From the NCBI GenBank assembly GCA_934438135.1, contig CAKSBP010000028.1, positions 1 through 48,924 of the forward strand: a stretch of DNA of 48,924 nt, given 5' to 3'. The DNA is from an uncultured Clostridium sp. Lineage in GTDB: Bacteria > Bacillota > Clostridia > Lachnospirales > Lachnospiraceae. The notes under the pieces were generated by a model. The model saw nothing but the letters and a program-made list of their open reading frames with translations, made no database searches and was not told the DNA's origin. A program made the translations under genes and the position numbers. Shown here piece after piece: positions 1 through 8,596 of the stretch. Each line of letters opens with the position of its first letter. Positions within the stretch are counted from its first letter, which is position 1.

Positions 1-13
1 AAAAAAATTGACA

Positions 14-48
14 TAAAAAAAGCAGGTTTTACAAGGCCTGCGATAGAT
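14..48 (-). terminator. Intrinsic terminator-like hairpin
   Basis: GCAGG (22-26) pairs with CCTGC (37-41) across a 10-nt loop. Read on the minus strand the stem is followed by seven T residues, as in a rho-independent terminator. The gene it serves is not clear, because the LRR gene to its right has its own terminator at 205-242. The rest of the stretch up to 286 holds no gene I can support. Confidence 0.4.
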
Positions 49-204
49 TTTTTGAGTATTGAACTGTCAAACTCCCGGGCAAAATTTGAACTTTTTTCCA
101 TTTATCTTTTTTAGCCAGTACCTATATACTAACATTTTTTCCTAAATGTATCAACCCCATTTATAAAAAATAAACTTCTATGTTTTTACTCTGTTAACCT
201 ATAA

Positions 205-242
205 CAAAAAACTCTCCCCACCATCCTTAGCAGAGAGAGTTT
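205..242 (-). terminator. Terminator of the LRR protein gene
   Basis: ACTCTC (211-216) pairs with GAGAGT (235-240). On the minus strand the stem runs into a T tract. It lies about 45 bases past the stop codon of the LRR gene. Confidence 0.65.
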
Positions 243-286
243 CCTATTTTTTCAATTCACTATGTATTTCGCATAATTTTTCAATC

Positions 287-2296
287 TTATTCACAGTTAT
301 AATGTATTGTTGCATTCCCAATTACAGTCGGATCATATTGCAGGAGTGTCGGATGATTTTTCCAATCTTCTTCTGTTCCAGCATAATTGATATCCGATAA
401 GCTGGTGCAATTACGGAAAACCGTTCCTTTCGCACTAATTTCTTTCGGAAGTCGAATACTTTTCAGTCCAGTGCAGCCTAGGAATATATTTCCTTCAAGA
501 ATAGAAACATTATCTGGTATGTAAATGTCCATCAATGACGTACATCCTTGGAACACACAGTCTCCAATCCCGCTCATCTTAGCTGGAAATGTTATATGCT
601 CCAGACTAGTACAATTCAGAAAAGCATGAGAACGAATCTGCGACATATTAGAGGAAATCGTTACATTTTTTAAATTTACCGCATTCTCAAATGCATTTGC
701 TCCGATGCACCATACTCCATCTGCTATGTCTACGTCCGTAAGAGCACTACATCCTGCACACATGCGTTTCGGAATTCTTTTTATACTCCATGGAATATGA
801 ATACTGGTCAGGCTCGTACAGTCTTCGAATACACCGCTATAAAACTCCGTTACACTAGATGGAATATTTATTTTTGTCAGACTGCTGCATTGACTGAATG
901 CCTCCTCCTGAATGGTCGTTAACCCATACCACAAAGTAACTTCTGTTATGTCACTGCACCCCTTGAAGGCCCGTCTGGAAATTGTCTTTAAAGAATACGG
1001 AGCGACATATGCTCCAGCTTTCTTTTTCGGAACATATATTAGATATGTCTTATCTTTATTTAGAAGCACACCATCCTGCGAAGAATATACGGTATTTCCG
1101 TCTTCTACCGTAATAGACTTCAATCCGGTACACCCAAAAAATGCAAAACCCCATTCATATTTATCTCCAAGATCAGTAACAGAGGCTGGAATCGTTATCT
1201 GCTCCAGATTTGTACATTTCCCAAATGCAGTACTATGAATAATTCCTATACTAGGAGACAATGTTACATTAGTAAGACTTGTATCTCCCCAAAATGCATC
1301 CACACCAATGCCCCATATTCCTTTCTCCATCGTTACATCCGTAAGTGCGGTGCAGCCAACACACATACCTCCAGGTACCTCTCCTACACTCCATGGAATA
1401 AAGATACTCTTCAGACTGGTGCATCCAGCCAGTACCTCACCTCCAAGTTTCGTTACACTAGATGGAATATTTATTTTTGTCAGCTGTCTGGAATTGTGAA
1501 ATCCAAATTTGTCAATAGTCTTTACTCCATACCAAAAGGTAACCTCGCTTAAATGACATCCAGCGAACGCATATGGCACAATCTCCTTTAGTGCATACGG
1601 TGCTGTGTAAGAACCCGTCTTTTTACCTGGGAAATTTATGATTTTCGTCATATCTTTACTCATAAGAATTCCGTCTTTGGATATAAATGCTGGATTATCT
1701 GAATCAACCGAAAAAGCTGCCAGATTATCACACTCACCAAACGGTGCTCCATTCGATATATCTGTAAGTGCGGCAGGAATGTAAATTTCTTCAATACTAT
1801 CACAATTTTCAAATGCCTGTTTCCCAAGACTTTGTAACGTAGATGGAAGAGACACTTCTTTCAGTTTAGGACAGTTCTGAAATGCTAGTTCTCCAATATT
1901 AATCAGACCTTCTGGAAAATTAACACTTTCCAGATTACTGCAGTCATAAAAGGAGTAGGCATCCATTTGAGTAATCCCTTCTGGAACGGTTACGCTTGTA
2001 ATATTATTATTTTGTCCAAACGCACCTCTCTCTATTTTATTTACTGTGTAATCTCCTACTACTGCCGGAATGACAATATCTCCAGAAAAATCACTTCTTG
2101 ATTTCGGCTTTATGCCAACAGTTCCATCATCGTAAACATTAATTGTCCAGCAAATATTATTCTCCTCTATATTCAAAGTCTTTGTAACACTGGCAGCCTT
2201 AACTGCTGTCTTTTGGCATGGCAGTATACAGAATATCAGGAGTAGAAGAACTGCCCCCATTTTTAAAAGATTATTCCTTACTCTTTTTTCTTTCAT
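287..2296 (-). CDS. Secreted BspA-like leucine-rich repeat protein
   Basis: A 669-residue protein with a Sec signal peptide (basic MKEKR start, hydrophobic core to about residue 30, AxA-type cleavage near KAAS). The rest is almost entirely LRR_5 (Treponema/BspA type) repeats of about 23 residues with the pattern FxxCxxLxxIxIPxxVxxIG. No LPxTG, SLH or C-terminal membrane segment is seen, so it is probably released or held non-covalently. The repeats fall into two superblocks of about 201 residues (around 210-410 and 411-610), each opening with a DG(I/V)L-K module and a Y-APY-LK motif, which suggests an internal duplication. BspA-like proteins in host-associated bacteria often bind host or microbial surfaces; the ligand here cannot be inferred. 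It has its own terminator and appears monocistronic. Confidence 0.85.
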   Translation of the reverse strand: MKEKRVRNNLLKMGAVLLLLIFCILPCQKTAVKAASVTKTLNIEENNICWTINVYDDGTVGIKPKSRSDFSGDIVIPAVVGDYTVNKIERGAFGQNNNITSVTVPEGITQMDAYSFYDCSNLESVNFPEGLINIGELAFQNCPKLKEVSLPSTLQSLGKQAFENCDSIEEIYIPAALTDISNGAPFGECDNLAAFSVDSDNPAFISKDGILMSKDMTKIINFPGKKTGSYTAPYALKEIVPYAFAGCHLSEVTFWYGVKTIDKFGFHNSRQLTKINIPSSVTKLGGEVLAGCTSLKSIFIPWSVGEVPGGMCVGCTALTDVTMEKGIWGIGVDAFWGDTSLTNVTLSPSIGIIHSTAFGKCTNLEQITIPASVTDLGDKYEWGFAFFGCTGLKSITVEDGNTVYSSQDGVLLNKDKTYLIYVPKKKAGAYVAPYSLKTISRRAFKGCSDITEVTLWYGLTTIQEEAFSQCSSLTKINIPSSVTEFYSGVFEDCTSLTSIHIPWSIKRIPKRMCAGCSALTDVDIADGVWCIGANAFENAVNLKNVTISSNMSQIRSHAFLNCTSLEHITFPAKMSGIGDCVFQGCTSLMDIYIPDNVSILEGNIFLGCTGLKSIRLPKEISAKGTVFRNCTSLSDINYAGTEEDWKNHPTLLQYDPTVIGNATIHYNCE
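848..1483. repeat. 33-nt exact direct repeat within the LRR gene
   Basis: An identical 33-base stretch occurs at 848-880 and 1451-1483, exactly 603 bases (201 codons) apart. It encodes the SSVT...LTKINIP part of both LRR superblocks. Nucleotide identity, including third positions, points to a recent duplication or ongoing conversion between the two halves. Confidence 0.7.
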
Positions 2297-2486
2297 ACTT
2301 TCCCTCTTTCCCTATATTATGGTGTAAATACAATTTATCATGTACATTTGTATTATATATTTTCAAAAAATACTTTTATATGTTTCAGTTAAAATCCTAT
2401 AATTATATCTATTTTTTTGAAAAAAGTTCCCATTTCATATATAAGTTCCGCCTCCCTTTAAATATGAAATTATCACTGAGACGCAC

Positions 2487-2524
2487 AAAAAAAGAATCCA
2501 ATTTTTATAAATCAGATTCTTTTT
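2487..2524 (-). terminator. Terminator of the DUF1002 gene
   Basis: AAAGAATC (2491-2498) pairs with GATTCTTT (2515-2522), with a run of T residues on the minus strand after the stem. It sits just past the stop codon of the DUF1002 gene. Confidence 0.7.
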
Positions 2525-2537
2525 AGTCTTCCATTTT

Positions 2538-3458
2538 TTAAAAAATTCCTTCAAAAAATGTCTTAATCCTATGTCCTAGGTTAGACATAAAGCTGCAGAA
2601 TTTATCCCACATTCCCTGCTTATCAATATCTAGATTTGCCAATTTATTATACAGATCTTTTGCCTGTGTCTTTAAAGTGTCCGTATCCAGATCAAGTTTT
2701 GAGATTTTTCCCATGAGCTTCGCTACCTTTTCCTTATTCTCATCGGATAACTTAAGGTTCAATTCCTTACAGGAATCATCGATTGCATCTTTTATATCCT
2801 TTGTAGAAGATAAATTATCCTCTACTACCTTCTGTTTTACCAATGCCATAAGCTTTCCGGCATCTTCTTTGGCAGTTTCATCGTCACCATTGTCTTCAGC
2901 AAGGGCATCACCAAGTTCCCCTGTCAGAACCAGCTCATTAGTTGCTGCATCCACACTTTCTGCACTGACTTCTTCACCAGTCATATCTGAATATGCTTTG
3001 ATGGTTCCAACCAGAGCAGCTGTTCCGGTAATATTAAATGGACCGGCTACTACAACATCGGCATCTTCAATTCCGGCAGTTGTCAATGCATTACAATACA
3101 TCGTCGCTGTACAATACGTAATGTTATGTGTGTCTACGGTAATTCCGGAATCCTTTGCCGTCTTTGTTACTAGTACGGAAGAAAGAGCTTTCGTTCCAAT
3201 AACGGAATTTGAAAGGTAGCTTCCAAGATATTTATGTTCCTCTTCGTTTGTTACCTGGCCTACTGTGTAATCATCTAATCTGGAACTGTCAACGCCAAGC
3301 AGTTCGAGCACTTTCTGCTTCTGCTCACTGGATAAATCAGCTCCAAGGGATAAATACGGTTTTTCATCGCTTTCGACTGCGTCAGCTTTCACCATCTGAA
3401 CGGGAAGCGTAATAATCATGCAGGCAATGAGTAACAGACTCATCAATTTTCTTTTCAC
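2538..3458 (-). CDS. DUF1002 domain secreted protein
   Basis: A 306-residue exported protein. The signal peptide spans about residues 1-26 (MKRKL, hydrophobic core, VKADA). Residues 35-290 match my recollection of the DUF1002 family: an SLGADLSSEQKQ start, a G-YLSNSVIG block and a GIEDADVVVAGPF-ITGTAAL core, followed by helices. The family is widespread in Firmicutes and has no established function. The start is a GTG preceded by GGAGG at a spacing of 9. The gene stands alone between two terminators, and no partner is suggested by its neighbours. Confidence 0.8.
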   Translation of the reverse strand: MKRKLMSLLLIACMIITLPVQMVKADAVESDEKPYLSLGADLSSEQKQKVLELLGVDSSRLDDYTVGQVTNEEEHKYLGSYLSNSVIGTKALSSVLVTKTAKDSGITVDTHNITYCTATMYCNALTTAGIEDADVVVAGPFNITGTAALVGTIKAYSDMTGEEVSAESVDAATNELVLTGELGDALAEDNGDDETAKEDAGKLMALVKQKVVEDNLSSTKDIKDAIDDSCKELNLKLSDENKEKVAKLMGKISKLDLDTDTLKTQAKDLYNKLANLDIDKQGMWDKFCSFMSNLGHRIKTFFEGIF

Positions 3459-3530
3459 TTTCCATATCCTCCTTTTTTCAACAACATGGTCATTTTACCA
3501 TAAAAGAAGAATGGATTCAATGCCTGCATT

Positions 3531-4301
3531 CTAAATGTAGTATTCCAGCTTCGGTGCCTTCTTTAGTTCAAATGCCTGGAATACCTTATCCCTGGCCATT
3601 AAAAATTCACTGCTGGTTCGATCTCTGAAACTTCCCTGCTTCATATTCAAAATCGTTTTCACCTTCCCTGGATTCGGTGTCATCACTACAATCCGGTCAG
3701 CCAGATATACTGCTTCTTCCATATCATGTGTTACAAAAATAACAGTTTTTTTCTGTTCCTTGGAAATCCTGAGAATATCATCCTGTAATTTCATTCTGGT
3801 AATGGCATCCAAAGCACCAAGTGGTTCATCCATAAATAAAATTTCTGGATTTACCGCTAACGCTCTTGCAATGGCAACCCTCTGCTGCATTCCACCAGAA
3901 AGCTCTGACGGATGAGAATGTTTAAATTTCTCCAGTCCTACTAGATTAATATATTCCTCTGAAATCTTCTTCCGTTCCTCTTTAGGTATCTTCTTGCTTT
4001 CCAATCCAAGCTCCACATTTTTTTCTACCGTGCGCCAAGGAAGCAGTCCATAATTTTGAAAAATCGTAACATATTTTAAAGAAGGCTTTTTCACTTCTTC
4101 TCCATCAATTCGAATCGTTCCCGTACTTGGTTTTAAAAATCCTGCCATCATATTCAGTAACGTCGATTTTCCACAGCCGCTAGGTCCTAGCAGACAAATA
4201 AATTCTCCCCGCTCAATTTCCAGATTTACATTAGAAAGTGCAGTAAATTCCTTTCCCTTCTGAGTAAACTTCGCAGATACCTCTTTCACTTCAATAAACA
4301 T
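3531..4301 (-). CDS. ABC importer ATPase, nitrate/sulfonate/taurine type
   Basis: A 256-residue ATPase of the SsuB/TauB/NrtD group. Walker A is GPSGCGKST (about residues 40-48), the signature is LSGGMQQR, and Walker B is EILFMDEPLGALD followed by the switch histidine in VTHDMEEA. It is the last gene of a three-gene importer operon; its ATG touches the end of the permease gene. It energises uptake of a small organic anion or nitrogen/sulfur compound. The substrate cannot be told from the ATPase. Confidence 0.88.
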   Translation of the reverse strand: MFIEVKEVSAKFTQKGKEFTALSNVNLEIERGEFICLLGPSGCGKSTLLNMMAGFLKPSTGTIRIDGEEVKKPSLKYVTIFQNYGLLPWRTVEKNVELGLESKKIPKEERKKISEEYINLVGLEKFKHSHPSELSGGMQQRVAIARALAVNPEILFMDEPLGALDAITRMKLQDDILRISKEQKKTVIFVTHDMEEAVYLADRIVVMTPNPGKVKTILNMKQGSFRDRTSSEFLMARDKVFQAFELKKAPKLEYYI

Positions 4302-5068
4302 TATGCTTCCCCTGCCTTTCCTTCAATTCCCCAGAATTTAAAAATCCGTCTTTCTGCCAGTCCTGCAAGTGCATCCAGCAAAATTCCAATCAGGCCAATA
4401 ATAAGAATATCTGCCATCAGCATATCATTCCGAAGATTGTTTCTGGCATCAATAATCAAATAACCAAGCCCTGACTGAGAACCTGCCATTTCTCCTGCTA
4501 CCAGGAAAATCCATGCCGTTCCAATTGCCAGACGAAGTCCCGTCATAATTTTCGGAAATGCAGATGGAAATACCACTTTCAATAAAACCTGTGGCTGACC
4601 CACTCCGTAATTTTTCGATACTTTTAAGTAAACCGGATCAATATTCTTAACTCCACTGACCGTTGACAAAAGCACAGGAAAAAATGCAGACAAGAAAATG
4701 ATAACAATTGCCGGCAGATCTCCAATTCCAAAAAAGAGAACGATAAATGGCATCCATGCCATCGGAGAAATCGGACGTAACAGCTGAACTACCGGATTGA
4801 CAAATGCCCATGCCTTCTGAAACCAGCCAAGCAGAAGTCCCAGAATAACTGCTGCCACGCCAGCCGTCAGATATCCGCTGAAAAACCGTATCATACTATC
4901 CTTAATATTTTCAAAGAAACCTGGCTCCCTAAGCATTTCCAGAAATGCAAACCAAACACCTTTTGGAGTAGGAAACAGAGATGGATTAAACTGATTTACT
5001 GCACCGACAATCCACCACACAGCAATCAGCAGAAAAAATGGTATTATTATATGTAGTATTTTTTTCAT
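4301..5068 (-). CDS. ABC importer permease, nitrate/sulfonate/taurine type
   Basis: A 255-residue inner-membrane permease of the BPD_transp_1 (SsuC/TauC) family with about six membrane helices. The EAA loop is visible near residues 145-175 (KVVFPSAFPKIMTGLRLAIGTAW). AGGAGG lies 8 bases before the ATG. It forms the translocation channel with the ATPase encoded immediately downstream and receives substrate from the binding protein encoded immediately upstream, with 1-base spacing. Confidence 0.88.
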   Translation of the reverse strand: MKKILHIIIPFFLLIAVWWIVGAVNQFNPSLFPTPKGVWFAFLEMLREPGFFENIKDSMIRFFSGYLTAGVAAVILGLLLGWFQKAWAFVNPVVQLLRPISPMAWMPFIVLFFGIGDLPAIVIIFLSAFFPVLLSTVSGVKNIDPVYLKVSKNYGVGQPQVLLKVVFPSAFPKIMTGLRLAIGTAWIFLVAGEMAGSQSGLGYLIIDARNNLRNDMLMADILIIGLIGILLDALAGLAERRIFKFWGIEGKAGEA

Positions 5069-5069
5069 G

Positions 5070-6041
5070 TTAATTTCCTCCTAACAGCCCATTATCCACG
5101 AATTCCTCGTAGGCTGGCGGTTCTTTTGTAAGATTTTCTTGTTTCATCCTTGAAATCATAGTATTATACTCTGTTTTTGTAATATGTAAATCAGAAAAGG
5201 AAATCCATTCTAATGACTGCTTCAGCACATCTTTGGGAGCCTTAAAATTCTCTGATGCAATAGAAAGTTCCTCCTCTTTAGAAGCATCTAGAGTCTTTCC
5301 AGCTTTACTATACGCTCTGGTAAATATTTTCGCCCCATCATACTGCTTCTTTAAATAAGAATCTGTAAAGACCAGTCCACAGCATACGGAATCTTTCCAC
5401 AAATCGTCCGCCTGATACAGTACTTTTCCAAATCCATTTTCTACTGCTTTCGCACCAAATGGTTCTGCCACACAATATGCTGAAATCTGCCCTGTCTTTA
5501 AAGCTGCTGGCATTTCTGCTGGAGACAGTTCAATTAAAGTAACATCTTCCGGAGACAATCCATGTTCTGAAAGCATTTCCCGAATCAATAAATTATGGGT
5601 AGACAGTTTATGTGGAATAGCAATTTTTTTTCCTTTTAACTCATCCACAGATGAAATATTGTTCTGAACCACAATGGCATTTCCTTCATGATGGCCAAGT
5701 GCTGCCCCAGTCAAACCTATATTCTGTTCTCTGGCACGCACCGCCAGCTCCATCAGTACCGATGCTCCATCTACACGTCCTGTACTTAGTGCATCCATTA
5801 ATTCCGGCCAAGAACCATATTTAACCAGTTTCACCTTCCAGCTGCTCTCCGCCTCGATCTGTTTCTTCGCTTCAAAAAGCGGGAGTGCATGGGTAATAGG
5901 CAGATATGCAATTGTAATTACATGGCTGTCATTAAGCGGACTGCCTGCAGTCCCAGCTGCCTTCCAGCCACCAATAATAACCGTTATCAATACTAACAAA
6001 GCTATTACAGCTATTCCCTTCTTCGTTCTCCCTTTTCTCAT
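5070..6041 (-). CDS. ABC importer substrate-binding protein (NMT1/SsuA-like)
   Basis: A 323-residue exported binding protein. The N-terminus is a basic stretch and hydrophobic helix (residues 1-28) without a clear lipobox cysteine, so it may stay membrane-anchored. The fold resembles NMT1/THI5 and SsuA: TIAYLPITHALPLFEAKKQ at the start, GRVDGASVLMELA, ELKGKKIAIPHKLSTHN and a C-terminal helical region. Such proteins bind nitrate, sulfonates, taurine or thiamine precursors. No TPP riboswitch precedes the operon, which weakly argues against thiamine precursors. First gene of the operon, read from a strong promoter at 6088-6116. Confidence 0.85.
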   Translation of the reverse strand: MRKGRTKKGIAVIALLVLITVIIGGWKAAGTAGSPLNDSHVITIAYLPITHALPLFEAKKQIEAESSWKVKLVKYGSWPELMDALSTGRVDGASVLMELAVRAREQNIGLTGAALGHHEGNAIVVQNNISSVDELKGKKIAIPHKLSTHNLLIREMLSEHGLSPEDVTLIELSPAEMPAALKTGQISAYCVAEPFGAKAVENGFGKVLYQADDLWKDSVCCGLVFTDSYLKKQYDGAKIFTRAYSKAGKTLDASKEEELSIASENFKAPKDVLKQSLEWISFSDLHITKTEYNTMISRMKQENLTKEPPAYEEFVDNGLLGGN

Positions 6042-6087
6042 AGCTTTCTCCTTTCCCTACTTAATCTGTATGATATGTATGAATTGG

Positions 6088-6116
6088 ATTATACCATGGT
6101 TTTCATATTATTTCAA
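6088..6116 (-). promoter_or_regulatory. Promoter of the SsuABC-like operon
   Basis: On the minus strand TTGAAA (6111-6116) and TATAAT (6088-6093) are separated by 17 bases. The start codon lies about 45 bases downstream of the -10 box. Confidence 0.7.
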
Positions 6117-6124
6117 TAACGAAA

Positions 6125-6170
6125 TAAAAAGAACTTCCCCATTTCATACACTAGAAATGAAGAAGTTCCT
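6125..6170 (-). terminator. Terminator of the pectate lyase gene
   Basis: GAACTTC (6131-6137) pairs with GAAGTTC (6162-6168), with further pairing of the CATTTC and GAAATG segments. A T-rich tail follows on the minus strand. It separates the pectate lyase gene from the importer operon. Confidence 0.7.
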
Positions 6171-6197
6171 ATCAAATACCCTCTTTTTTCTTATTTT

Positions 6198-7682
6198 TTA
6201 GAAACCAATACAGGTTCCTTTTAAAGTTGCACCACTAATATCATTTTTACCATTAATAGAAGTACAATCCTGGATAATTGCTTTTCCAAAGGTAACTTTA
6301 TAACCTAATGCAGATGGTGTTCCTGTTAATGGCCATCCGAAATTTTTCTTTCCATTGGAATCAGCAGTACATTTAATCATAGTTACCACGCCGTTCTGGT
6401 TGTTTCGATCAAATCCAGTTGCTGTATTTCCTTTTGCACTGCATCCTGTTAATTTATGCTGCAGTGGGTCAAGATGTGCAGCAACACCGCTGGTTTTATT
6501 ATCAACACCGCCAAGTTTAAAACCATTTCCGTCACCTTTTATACCATTGCAGTTTCCATTGTAATTTGCCTGACAGTTTACAAATGTAACTGCACCATGT
6601 GCCGCATAACAGTCCCATCCATCATCTGCATTATAATCTGCAATACAGCTTTCGAAATAATTGCCTGTTCCAGAATGCAGTTTACATGCAAATCCATCTG
6701 CATTTTCTCCAGTAGAGTCTGCATTATGATGAGAATGGCAGTTGTAGAATTTATTATCTGCTCCGCCATTACAAATCTGAACACCAGCATCCTTATTGTA
6801 GCAGGTTGTTACATTTCGAAACGTATTACTAGAGCCTGTTACATAAATACCATTGTCTGCCGCATTTTTAACCGTAATATCCTGTAAAGTACATCCATTG
6901 TCTGCAATGGTAATACCACGTGCACCGCCTGATGTCTGTGAAAAATCAATAACTGCATTATTCTTTCCCTGAATAATAACACCAGCTGGTAACGATACAG
7001 AACCAGATTTTACTGTTCCATCAATTACAATAACTGTTCCAGACTTTGCTTTAGAGAGAGCACTTGAAAGAGAAGTTCCTCCATTTGAAACAACAATCTG
7101 GCTTCCAGTTGACGTAGATGGAACTGGGGAAGCTGGTGCAGATGGAGTGCTTACTGATGCGTTACTGCTGTCAACCTGGATTTTATAAAGGTTAATGTTA
7201 CTATTGCTGGAGTACAGATATACATATCCTGCATTTCCTGAATAGGAATAGCTTCGTAATGCTGCTGTTGTTTCGGCTGAGATCGTTCCAATCTGGGATC
7301 CATCGCCATTGGCTACTACTAATGTTCTGGATGCTGCTGCATCAAGAACAACCTTAATGGTATCCTTTCCAGAAACAGGAACTTTTACAGCACGGTAAGA
7401 TGTACATCCAGAACCGCCAAGTGCTAAGCAGTATGTATAGGAAGTACCACTTACTGTGACAGAATTTGATTTCACAGACATTGTCTTTCCACTGGTGGCA
7501 ATTAAACCAAGACTATTCACTGTTGTTGAAGAACTAATTGTTCCCAGATTCTTAAAAGCTGTATCTTTAAAATTCCAGGATGTGCTGCTTCCAGCTTTCG
7601 CACTGAAAGGGCTCACAAACAAAAGTGAAAGAACCATTGTAAAACTGCACAAAAATGTAACTACTTTCTTATAATTATTCAT
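6198..7682 (-). CDS. Secreted pectate lyase, PL9-like right-handed beta-helix
   Basis: About 494 residues from the ATG at 7682, chosen because AGAGG lies 8 bases upstream; an in-frame GTG at 7691 lies against the RBS. Domains: signal peptide (about 1-30), an N-terminal beta-rich, probably carbohydrate-binding domain (35-170), a Pro/Ser linker (STPSAPASPVPSTST), then a parallel beta-helix. The helix carries the PL9 signature residues: ENADGFACK, YNADDGWDCY (the Asp cluster that binds calcium in PL9 enzymes) and GDGNGFKLGG, whose lysine matches the catalytic base position of Pel9A. It should cleave polygalacturonate by beta-elimination outside the cell. No uptake genes for the products lie next to it. 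Confidence 0.87.
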   Translation of the reverse strand: MNNYKKVVTFLCSFTMVLSLLFVSPFSAKAGSSTSWNFKDTAFKNLGTISSSTTVNSLGLIATSGKTMSVKSNSVTVSGTSYTYCLALGGSGCTSYRAVKVPVSGKDTIKVVLDAAASRTLVVANGDGSQIGTISAETTAALRSYSYSGNAGYVYLYSSNSNINLYKIQVDSSNASVSTPSAPASPVPSTSTGSQIVVSNGGTSLSSALSKAKSGTVIVIDGTVKSGSVSLPAGVIIQGKNNAVIDFSQTSGGARGITIADNGCTLQDITVKNAADNGIYVTGSSNTFRNVTTCYNKDAGVQICNGGADNKFYNCHSHHNADSTGENADGFACKLHSGTGNYFESCIADYNADDGWDCYAAHGAVTFVNCQANYNGNCNGIKGDGNGFKLGGVDNKTSGVAAHLDPLQHKLTGCSAKGNTATGFDRNNQNGVVTMIKCTADSNGKKNFGWPLTGTPSALGYKVTFGKAIIQDCTSINGKNDISGATLKGTCIGF

Positions 7683-7723
7683 ATTCATCACCTCTTATTA
7701 TTACAAATGCATTTGTTTATTCT

Positions 7724-7752
7724 ATTATATCTGGTAAAACTAAATATGTAAA
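7724..7752 (-). promoter_or_regulatory. Promoter of the pectate lyase gene
   Basis: On the minus strand TTTACA (7747-7752) and TATAAT (7724-7729) are separated by 17 bases. Confidence 0.7.
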
Positions 7753-7888
7753 CATACTTATAACACAAAAAAATATACATTTTGCACATTTAATTCTTTT
7801 TCAAATAAAAGTGCTTTCATTTCTACGTTTTTTCATAGTCTTTTTATTTTAAATTAATAGTAATAATTTTCCATTTTCTATCATATAC

Positions 7889-7894
7889 TATAAT
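7889..7894 (+). promoter_or_regulatory. -10 box of the PfpI-like/AGE operon
   Basis: A perfect TATAAT lies 33 bases before the ATG at 7928. The -35 region is only T-rich (TTTTCC at 7867-7872), so the promoter may need an activator or be weak. Confidence 0.5.
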
Positions 7895-7927
7895 GTAAGC
7901 CTATTTACAATGAAAGGATGGTGACGT

Positions 7928-8596
7928 ATGTATAGCTTAGAAAAAGATGCGGTTCTCTCTGGACGAAAAGTTGCCGTGCTTGTAGAAACCGAATATATAC
8001 ATGACGAAATACAAAAATATTATAATTTCTTTACAAATTTAGGTGCCCAGGTTGATTTTATGACTTATCTCTGGGGCGAAGAAAAGCGTTCTGTTTTTTG
8101 CGATAAAACAAAACCCGACGAAGATTTCTATGTTCTGGATGTGGACAAGGAAATTGCTTCCTGTGATCCAGATGATTACGACATTATTCTTGTGGCTGCA
8201 AATTATGTTGCATGCCGTTTAAGGGAAATCCCGCCTGCTGGCAGTATTGGAAGTACCGACTTATTAACGGCACCTCCTGCTGTACAGTTTATGATAAAGG
8301 CAATGAAAAACAAAAAAATCGTAAAAGGTGCACTGTCACATGCGCTCTGGCTCTTAACACCAACACCTGAACTATTAAAAGGACGAGAAGTAATCTGTCA
8401 CACTGTGGTTCTTGCAGATATTTATAATGCAGGGGCAGTCTTCAAACCAGATCCATCACACATTGTAGTTGATGACGATTTAGTAACCGGACGTTCTGCA
8501 ACTGATTTGGACGAGTACTGTAATGCCATTTTGGAAACTTTTCTAAGCATTCAGGAAAACGAAGCTAACAAACAGGAGGATGACCATGTTAAATAA
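7928..8596 (+). CDS. DJ-1/PfpI-like protein with serine at the nucleophile position
   Basis: A 222-residue cytoplasmic protein with a DJ-1/PfpI (class I glutamine amidotransferase-like) fold. GRKVAVLVETEYIHDE gives strand 1 and the conserved Glu region, CDPDDYDIILVAANY the flavodoxin-like core, and GALSHALWLL the nucleophile elbow, which in the family normally reads (A/G)-C-H. Here the cysteine is serine, so classical protease, glyoxalase or deglycase chemistry is doubtful. Translationally coupled to the epimerase-like gene that follows, whose RBS lies within its last codons. It may act on, or sense, the same sugar. The specific function is unknown. Confidence 0.75.
   Translation: MYSLEKDAVLSGRKVAVLVETEYIHDEIQKYYNFFTNLGAQVDFMTYLWGEEKRSVFCDKTKPDEDFYVLDVDKEIASCDPDDYDIILVAANYVACRLREIPPAGSIGSTDLLTAPPAVQFMIKAMKNKKIVKGALSHALWLLTPTPELLKGREVICHTVVLADIYNAGAVFKPDPSHIVVDDDLVTGRSATDLDEYCNAILETFLSIQENEANKQEDDHVK

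Noticed and set aside
912..1552. Plus-strand open frames over the LRR gene
   Set aside because: They lie antisense to clear LRR repeats, lack RBSs and have low-complexity, cysteine-rich translations.
2677..3219. A 180-codon plus-strand frame over the DUF1002 gene
   Set aside because: Ser-rich antisense shadow of a recognised gene, with no RBS or homology.
3531..6041. Importer operon as ThiXYZ thiamine-precursor transporter
   Set aside because: No TPP riboswitch or thiamine genes are present; the substrate class was left open.
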